Part shown: piece by piece, positions 63,847-64,000 of the stretch
How the letters are laid out: each line of letters opens with the position of its first letter
Numbering within the stretch: the first letter of the stretch is position 1
NCBI RefSeq assembly: GCF_002117105.1
Contig: NZ_CP019343.1
Coordinates: 682,001-746,000 of the forward strand
Source of the DNA: Oceanicoccus sagamiensis
Lineage (GTDB): Bacteria; Pseudomonadota; Gammaproteobacteria; Pseudomonadales; Dasaniaceae
Reading direction: 5' to 3'
DNA length: 64,000 bases
Made by a program: the position numbers and the translations under genes
Notes under the pieces: generated by a model
What the model saw: only the letters and a program-made list of their open reading frames with translations
Databases searched by the model: none
Told to the model about the DNA's origin: nothing

Positions 63847-63917
63847 GTAGGGTGGATTATAATCCACCGGTACAGGCTAGCTCATCGCTGGGCCTGGTGG
63901 ATTATAATCCACCCTAC
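63847..63917. repeat. REP-like doublet, copy 11
   Basis: Inside tandem-repeat unit 2, the same as copy 10; second arm 63896-63917. Confidence 0.9.
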
Positions 63918-64000
63918 GATACTGGATGAAATCGCTAACGATCAACTTTAGCAAAGTCTCTTAACTCGCCCCTCTAATAACCGGCCTGTTGGGTGGGTGT

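Larger units (their letters stand above)
63502..64000. repeat. ~214-bp tandem repeat containing the P450 3' end and a REP doublet
   Basis: Unit boundaries are seen at AAATCGCTAACGATCAACTT: copies 63502-63715, 63716-63928 (one base shorter) and a third from 63929 running off the window. Each unit begins with the last 36 nt of the P450 gene, including its stop, then an intergenic stretch with a REP doublet. Copies are nearly identical (single-base differences). No other gene is seen in 63538-64000. Confidence 0.9.

Noticed and set aside
324-63917. CRISPR array
   Set aside because: The dispersed repeats are inverted doublets kilobases apart, without regular spacers or cas genes.

Overview
The window looks like a chromosomal segment of a heterotrophic, probably marine gammaproteobacterium. 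GC content is moderate and intergenic DNA is AT-rich. The gene set (large TonB receptor, formylglycine-type sulfatases, P450 catabolic cluster, VPLPA/PEP-CTERM proteins, H-NOX signalling) would suit the Cellvibrionales/Spongiibacteraceae, but that placement is an inference from gene content. I saw no rRNA, tRNA, CRISPR array, phage or complete insertion sequence. The most conspicuous repeated DNA is a family of 11 REP-like doublets (two GGTGGATTATAATCCACC-type palindromes between GTAGG...CCTAC ends), all intergenic or abutting a stop codon.

Region 1 (1-7 kb) is a methionine/SAM cycle block on the minus strand: metK, ahcY, a Rieske oxygenase, a folate-domain-less 'core' MetE and a PfkB-type adenosine kinase. 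A perfect 20-bp palindrome sits in the metK promoter region. Region 2 (7-10.8 kb) is a LysR regulator translationally coupled to a Cache-HAMP-PP2C phosphatase, followed by an RsbW-like kinase and a STAS protein: a partner-switching circuit. Region 3 (10.9-19.6 kb) holds an alpha/beta hydrolase, a DAACS symporter fused to a periplasmic binding domain, RhlE, a frameshifted serine hydrolase, a lone prepilin, a DUF3179 protein and a small beta-barrel.

Region 4 (19.7-28.7 kb) contains two paralogous sulfatase genes, each with a divergent AraC-type regulator, enclosing two convergent HlyD-type membrane-fusion modules. Region 5 (28.7-41.8 kb) has periplasmic and outer-membrane proteins, a PafA-like phosphatase, an acyltransferase, a MipA-PagL-like double barrel, the glpK-glpD operon and a TonB-dependent receptor.

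Region 6 (41.9-45.6 kb) has a bilin-reductase (FDBR/HY2)-like gene divergent from a biliverdin-reductase-B-like SDR, then an MFS exporter and a TetR regulator. The same TGTGAC...GTCACA operator lies in the divergent promoter and before the MFS gene. Region 7 (45.7-51.5 kb) is mixed metabolism, including an exported SDR, a frameshifted exported hydratase and uppP.

Region 8 (51.6-58.8 kb) is the most striking. An H-NOX sensor, histidine kinase, degenerate HD-GYP response regulator and sigma-54 activator sit next to two transcription units of VPLPA-CTERM-type surface proteins. Both units carry sigma-54-like promoters preceded by a shared CTGATACAG motif. Region 9 (59-64 kb) is a TetR-controlled catabolic cluster (two NAD(P)-dependent reductases, ABM protein, cytochrome P450) with matching GTTAAC-type operators. 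It ends in a ~214-bp tandem repeat that duplicates the end of the P450 gene together with a REP doublet.
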